DNA from: Diphasiastrum complanatum
Lineage: Eukaryota > Streptophyta > Lycopodiopsida > Lycopodiales > Lycopodiaceae
DNA: 64,000 bases
Assembly (NCBI GenBank): GCA_029204225.1
Contig: CM055095.1
Location: 66,985,940-67,049,939 of the forward strand
Direction of reading: 5' to 3'
The number at the start of each line of letters is the position of its first letter. The stretch's first letter is position 1. The position numbers were made by a program, and so were the translations under genes. The notes beneath the pieces are model-generated. The model worked only from the letters and a program-made list of their open reading frames with translations. It was not told the origin of the DNA and searched no databases. This document shows positions 27,753 to 33,700 of this stretch, piece after piece.

Positions 27753-30700
27753 AGACTTGAATAAGGTTTTTGGAATTGGGATTTTCTACTCAAAAAATTG
27801 ACAAGCCTATAGATTTTCTAGCACCCATGGTAAGAGAAGAGATCCAATCGTTGTAGAATGTGGAGCCCAATCTCCATTCTAATATCAACTTACGACCAAA
27901 ATAAAGTGCATGAAATAGAGAGAAATATTGCAAAGAGAGTGATCAATCATTTGAGACAATGGAAATATGATAATCTCCATAGGAATAATGATAAGGACAA
28001 GCCCATCTACATGTAAATGTGAGCTATAGCAAAACTAAGATTATGCCAAGCTAAGCTAAGAATTACTATCCTAACAATTGATCTACACCATGAGGTGCCT
28101 ATTCACTGATCTACCACATGAGGTGCCTATTCATAACTAAGTATAAGGTCTAGAAAGTCAAGGCTAGAACTTGATAAGATTGAGCAAGCCAATCCAAATG
28201 CCAAGTCATACAAGACGAAGTGATTTTCAATGATAACAAGGCCCATGAGCCAACTGAAAAATAAGGGCTAATTGTTTTAGGGACCCAAAATCTCAGGCCC
28301 TCCATCAACAAACTTGTAGCCTTCAATTACATCCTTAACAAATTTAACCATTCACAACATACAAGAACTTCAAGCAATCCAAAAGAGATTTAGTTACATG
28401 TTGCATGTTTCTTGTAGCCTATACAATGTTTGCACTTTATAAGCATCCTTAGTGCATCAAAAGAACACAGTAGACAAGTAGCTAATATAAAGTTATTTTA
28501 TCGTAAATGCTCAAAGTGTGCCACCATTTTAAAATTGTTATTGGAAAGTATCAAAGCTTGATCTTGATTACGACAATCAAGAGTAATTGCTCTAAATGTA
28601 TTTGCACAAAAGAACCTTCATGTTTAAAAGATTTCACACATTTGACATGTTTACTTAAGCTGACCAAACAAACATTGAAGTTGAACAAAGACTTATTGCA
28701 TGTGTCTTATCAATTGATAATCATTTACCACATAAATCTCAAGAGCGTTGTCAGATGAGCACAACAGGGAAATATGTTTGCGACTGATTTGCTTGACTTC
28801 ATTTGGAAAATCATTTCTCCCTACTACATTGAAGCCCTTGTAAATCTCGATCGGTGGAACTGAGACATTTTCACTACCATTGTCGTCCAAAGCAAGTAAA
28901 ACCCCTACTTTTTCCTGCAAAATGCCACTTCAGTCTTCAACATAGTATTTTACCTTGCAAGGCATCTACAGGGGCTTAATAACCTGGTGTTGTAGTGCCA
29001 ACCACAAGAAACAAACTAGTGAAAAAATATTCCATCATTAACCTTCCCAACACACCAAAAATATGCCAGTACAAAGCCCAATTCTTCTTAATTTACAAGC
29101 ATAAAAGCTTAAGCTTGAAAGCAATGCAGGCTGGCAGCAAAAAAATATATCTTGCCTTAAAATATATCCCTTAGCCTTAAATGTGAGCTAAAGATGCAAG
29201 AAAGCATGAATGCACAACAATATATCTTGGAAGACATAACCCTAAAGTCCTCGATCAAATATCTTGTGATACTTGGATGACTAGGTCCCTGGCATTTAAC
29301 AAAGAAAAATAACTTTGTTATAAGTTAGCACCTTATATTATGCTATATTAGATTCCATGCATAGAGGGAGATAGACATGCAAGAGAAAAAAAAGTACAAG
29401 TCATTACAAAGCTGTCAACTTTGCAAATTGCTGACATATGTATTATGTGGCATGTCATATTCACGTTTAACTTTCAACTCTCAATAATAAGAAAATTGGA
29501 ATCATGATTGATCATTGCAATTACCTGTGAACTAGGTATGGCTGCACCATCATATCTGATGGTTGGAGTGATGCAAGGAAGTACCACATATTGAATATCT
29601 TGGTGTCTTCCTACATGGGGACAATGTTTTTGAGATCCATCGACACCTCTAGGGTGGCAGTGAAAGGCGATTACCACACATATAATGCTGCCATTGAGGA
29701 GGTGGGGCCACAGCATGTTGTACAGGTATAATGATCAATCAAACCATTTAACATTATGATTTATAACTACTCAGAAGGTTTAGCAGCTAGGCTCTCAAGG
29801 GTTTGCACAAACCTAGATAGTAGATTAAGTTTCTTATGTTTCCAATTTGGAACTCTGAACTAAGATTCTGATGCATTGTGCTCAATGCTTAATACTTATA
29901 GTATGTACTATGCGCTATGTACAATGTTCACAATTGAAATTTAAATGATCAATGACCAATCAATTGTCATGGACAATGCAACGAATTGCGTTGTCATGGG
30001 TAGGCTCGTTAATGAGACCTACCCCCACATTTTTTGGACACCTTGTGCTGCACATTGTCTAGACCTCTTGGTCGAGGATGTAGCCAAAATGCAATGGGTT
30101 AGGGAGGTGTAGACACAGGACGGGGTCCTTGGTGAGATTCATCACCAAGAGGCCGAGGGCCTTGGGCATGTTCAGGAGACACTCCACCCTGGATGTCTTG
30201 AGACCTACCCCCACCAAGTTTGTAACTCAATGTGCAATAATCACTATTGTGAGCACTAAGAATATGTGATAATTGATCACTACATTTGCTAATTGCCACT
30301 TCAAACTTGAAATTTGCCATTGTGTATTTACTAATGCTTTGAAGTGTGAAGTTTTCAACTTTGAAACCTTGATGATCATCATTGTATTAATGCAAACTCT
30401 AGATGCACTGCAAGTTCCCATTTATGTTCCTAGTCTTGGAACGACTGTTGAAAAGTTCATGCAAACTTGAGGCAAATGGTCATTTCAAATGAGTGGGCAC
30501 TGGGTGCAATAGGGGCCATCACAGCAGCTCAAGGGTAGGAGGTTCAAGCTGATCGTGCTCTCATCTTCATTTTGAGATGAGGCACAATCCATTGTCGTGG
30601 GCCTGCAGCCTATCTACATTGTCCTTCACCTTACAGATTGAGAGGGCTGCACATTGGGCCTTTTATATGAGTTCATGGATAGGTTGGGCGAGCAGCTGCG

Positions 30701-33700
30701 TCTTTGTACGACCATTGGCCCAAAGAGGTATACCACATTATAGTACTTACTATTGTTAGCTCTATACTATCTTGACTCCTTCCTTTGTATTTTGGCAGTT
30801 AAACGTCTATGTGTTGAAATCTGAAATGATGAATCCTTAGTTGAGTTTTCAGTTATCTAGATTCTATGCCATATGGTTGAGGGCTCATCATTGAACATTC
30901 AAATCTGTTATCTTACAGGCTTGAGGAGATCCAACGTCTTTGGTAAAGAAGGTGGGAGTGGTTTCATCAGCCCTTGCATGCTATGGCCCACATCCATCCA
31001 TTATGGAGGAGTGAGCAGCAATATGTTGATAGGGAGCTCCAGGATGGCTGGAATGCCTATGTCTCCCGAGTATATCCTGATGTATATAAACAGGATGAGC
31101 TCTTGGATGAGCTCCAGATATTCAGGCAAGAGACCATGAAGTTCTCCACTAGGCCCGCGCATTTGAGAGAGGGTAATGTATTACACAATGCAATCCATTT
31201 GGGATGATCATTGCAATTTTCCATTGTTACTAGTTGCATTTTATTACTTACAAAAAATACTTGCTTTGATAGCCAGTTTTTGATGAAATTTGAATCATTA
31301 TAAATATCAAATCCCAGATCACTCAGCACTGGCCTGGTAGGCTGGTACCTACCTAGTAGGTTATTTCGATGTTCTTAAAAGTTAGTCCTTCCTATTTACT
31401 ACTTGGTTGACGCTTCATACTTGAAATACACTATTGAATTGATTATTGTGATTTGTGGGCAATAATACATTTGTAAATCCTTGTGTGCCGGACCTGTCAC
31501 TCGAGCAGATGTAGCGCGTAGGAGGAGGGCAGAAGAGGGTACGAGCTCTCGTGCTCATGCCCTGATGATGAGTCTGAGCCTAAGGCATCATCAAAGTCAG
31601 AGTCCTCAGAGGAGGAGTGTGTAGAGGAGGGTCTGAGGAGACTGATCGTGAGGATAAGGGTGAGGATGAGGGGCATCCTGCCTCGGCCTTTGATGAGGAC
31701 ACTAGTCCTTGATGTTCGAGAGGAGACTACACTAGGCTTGGTAGCACCTTCGGAGGAGGCTCAAAGCCAGGAGAGCTTAGAAAGTACTCATGAGTCATAA
31801 CATGTTACTATTTATGATCATTTGACATTGATCATGATAAATATTATTGTTCCGTGTTCACTGTTCACTGTTTACATATCATGATGTTATCATCAAACAT
31901 ATGGATTCTGAAGATTGACATCATTGAAATTTGAGCAATGAGTATCTAATATCAATTTTAAGTTTTAACATTTTGACTTATCATGTTATGCATTGTGAAC
32001 CATGATGCTTTAAATTTTGAGTCTTATTATTGCCAGTTTGATTGTGCATTGTGTGCTCCACTAAGTTCTAATCAGAGAGAGAGAGAGAGAGAGATCTTTA
32101 TTAATGTCCTTGAAATACCGTAAGGTACATAGGACTAAAAAAAGTCACATGTCAAGTGTGCACATATAGGAGCTTAAAAGCTAAACTAGCTTAGAAAAAC
32201 AATAGCTGCAAACTCAAAAACTATATATAGTGAGATGACTGGCACAATCACAGCCCAACAGTCTGGTATAATAAATGTCCATCAGCCTGAAAAAAATGGT
32301 GTATAGTATGTTGTGAAACTATAGCTGAATGTGTCACGGACCTCTATCTCCGAGTGGACTATCGGTGTCGTCTCAACTGCTATTGAGTTCGAACTTTCAA
32401 CTGAGTCCTAACTCCTGACTCCTCCTGAGTCCTGACTCCTCCTGATTCCTGAGTCAGAAGTCCTAACTCCTGACTCACGGCTCAAGACTATTAGAACTTA
32501 GAAGCTACTAGTTAGTAGTTAGTAGCTACAACTTACTAGTTAATAGTTACTAGTTACATAATAGTAAATACAAGTTACTTACAACTTGCCCATTATGAAT
32601 CGCTAGTGGGATATATTACGGATGCATCTATGATAGATACATACATAAATATACATACACATATACACATATATATTATACAGGGATGAGGGTCCGGCCT
32701 TTTCGCGTCCGCGTCCAGCGTCCGGACCCGGAAGCGTCCGACCCCATGGTCAGGGAAAGGGCGGCAGATCGGGCTAACCGGGAGGCAGAGCGAGAGCGAC
32801 AGAACAATGCACCTAACGAGGGCGAGGAGTCAGTGGAGGATTCGTAGGAATGTTTAGAATAGATAGAGTCTAGCCGTATGTGGCTGACTGTTGTTATGTG
32901 ATTTTTGGCAGTAGATGAGGCAGCATTTAGTGTCTAACATAGTGTAAAGAACAGCCCCAGCCGTATATGGCGGGATACGTATTGTTAATTTGATACATCT
33001 GTTGAATTAATGTACAATGTGTTTTTTGTGCAACGCGTGCCTGTTGTAATGCAATGTAATGTATGTGTTTATGAAATGCTATCGGGGGGGTGTATTTCTG
33101 TGAAGTGCATCTGCCATCAATCTCTGCAGTTGAAACTAATTGAAAATATGATTCACACACGCACATACAATTCGAAATAAAATTGAAAACAGAGCATCAC
33201 ATTTACAAATTGACAAATACACAATGTGCAGCAAATAAAGTACGTCCAACACTGCATATAGGATGTAAAATGGTCTGAATACAGTGTCCGACCATCTGGC
33301 CGCCAAACATGGAACATGATAAAGTATGTTGAAATAAAGTCAACAAAACTCCTATAATTGCTAGAAAAGGAAAATTCTGGCGTTTAAAAAAAAGATATGC
33401 CTTTGAGAATGGCGTGCTTGCCATAACCTTTCCTGATGTGTTTCGCCATAATATTTTTCCAAAATGTTTTCCTAGTGGGGGAAACATATAGTTGGGGGAA
33501 ATACCTCTCCCCATGAAAAAAAGCTAGGGAAACATGCTTCCCCATAACTATGCATGAAAGTGACCAAAGAGCTACAAACTCCAGTTGACCAACACACTCT
33601 TAGGGTGGTTTCACACTACATTGCTTGGCAAGTCCTAATTTAAAATGGAGCCTCCCATTGGTCCAGGAAGGAAAAATGGGTCCCCCCCCTTTCAGACTTA

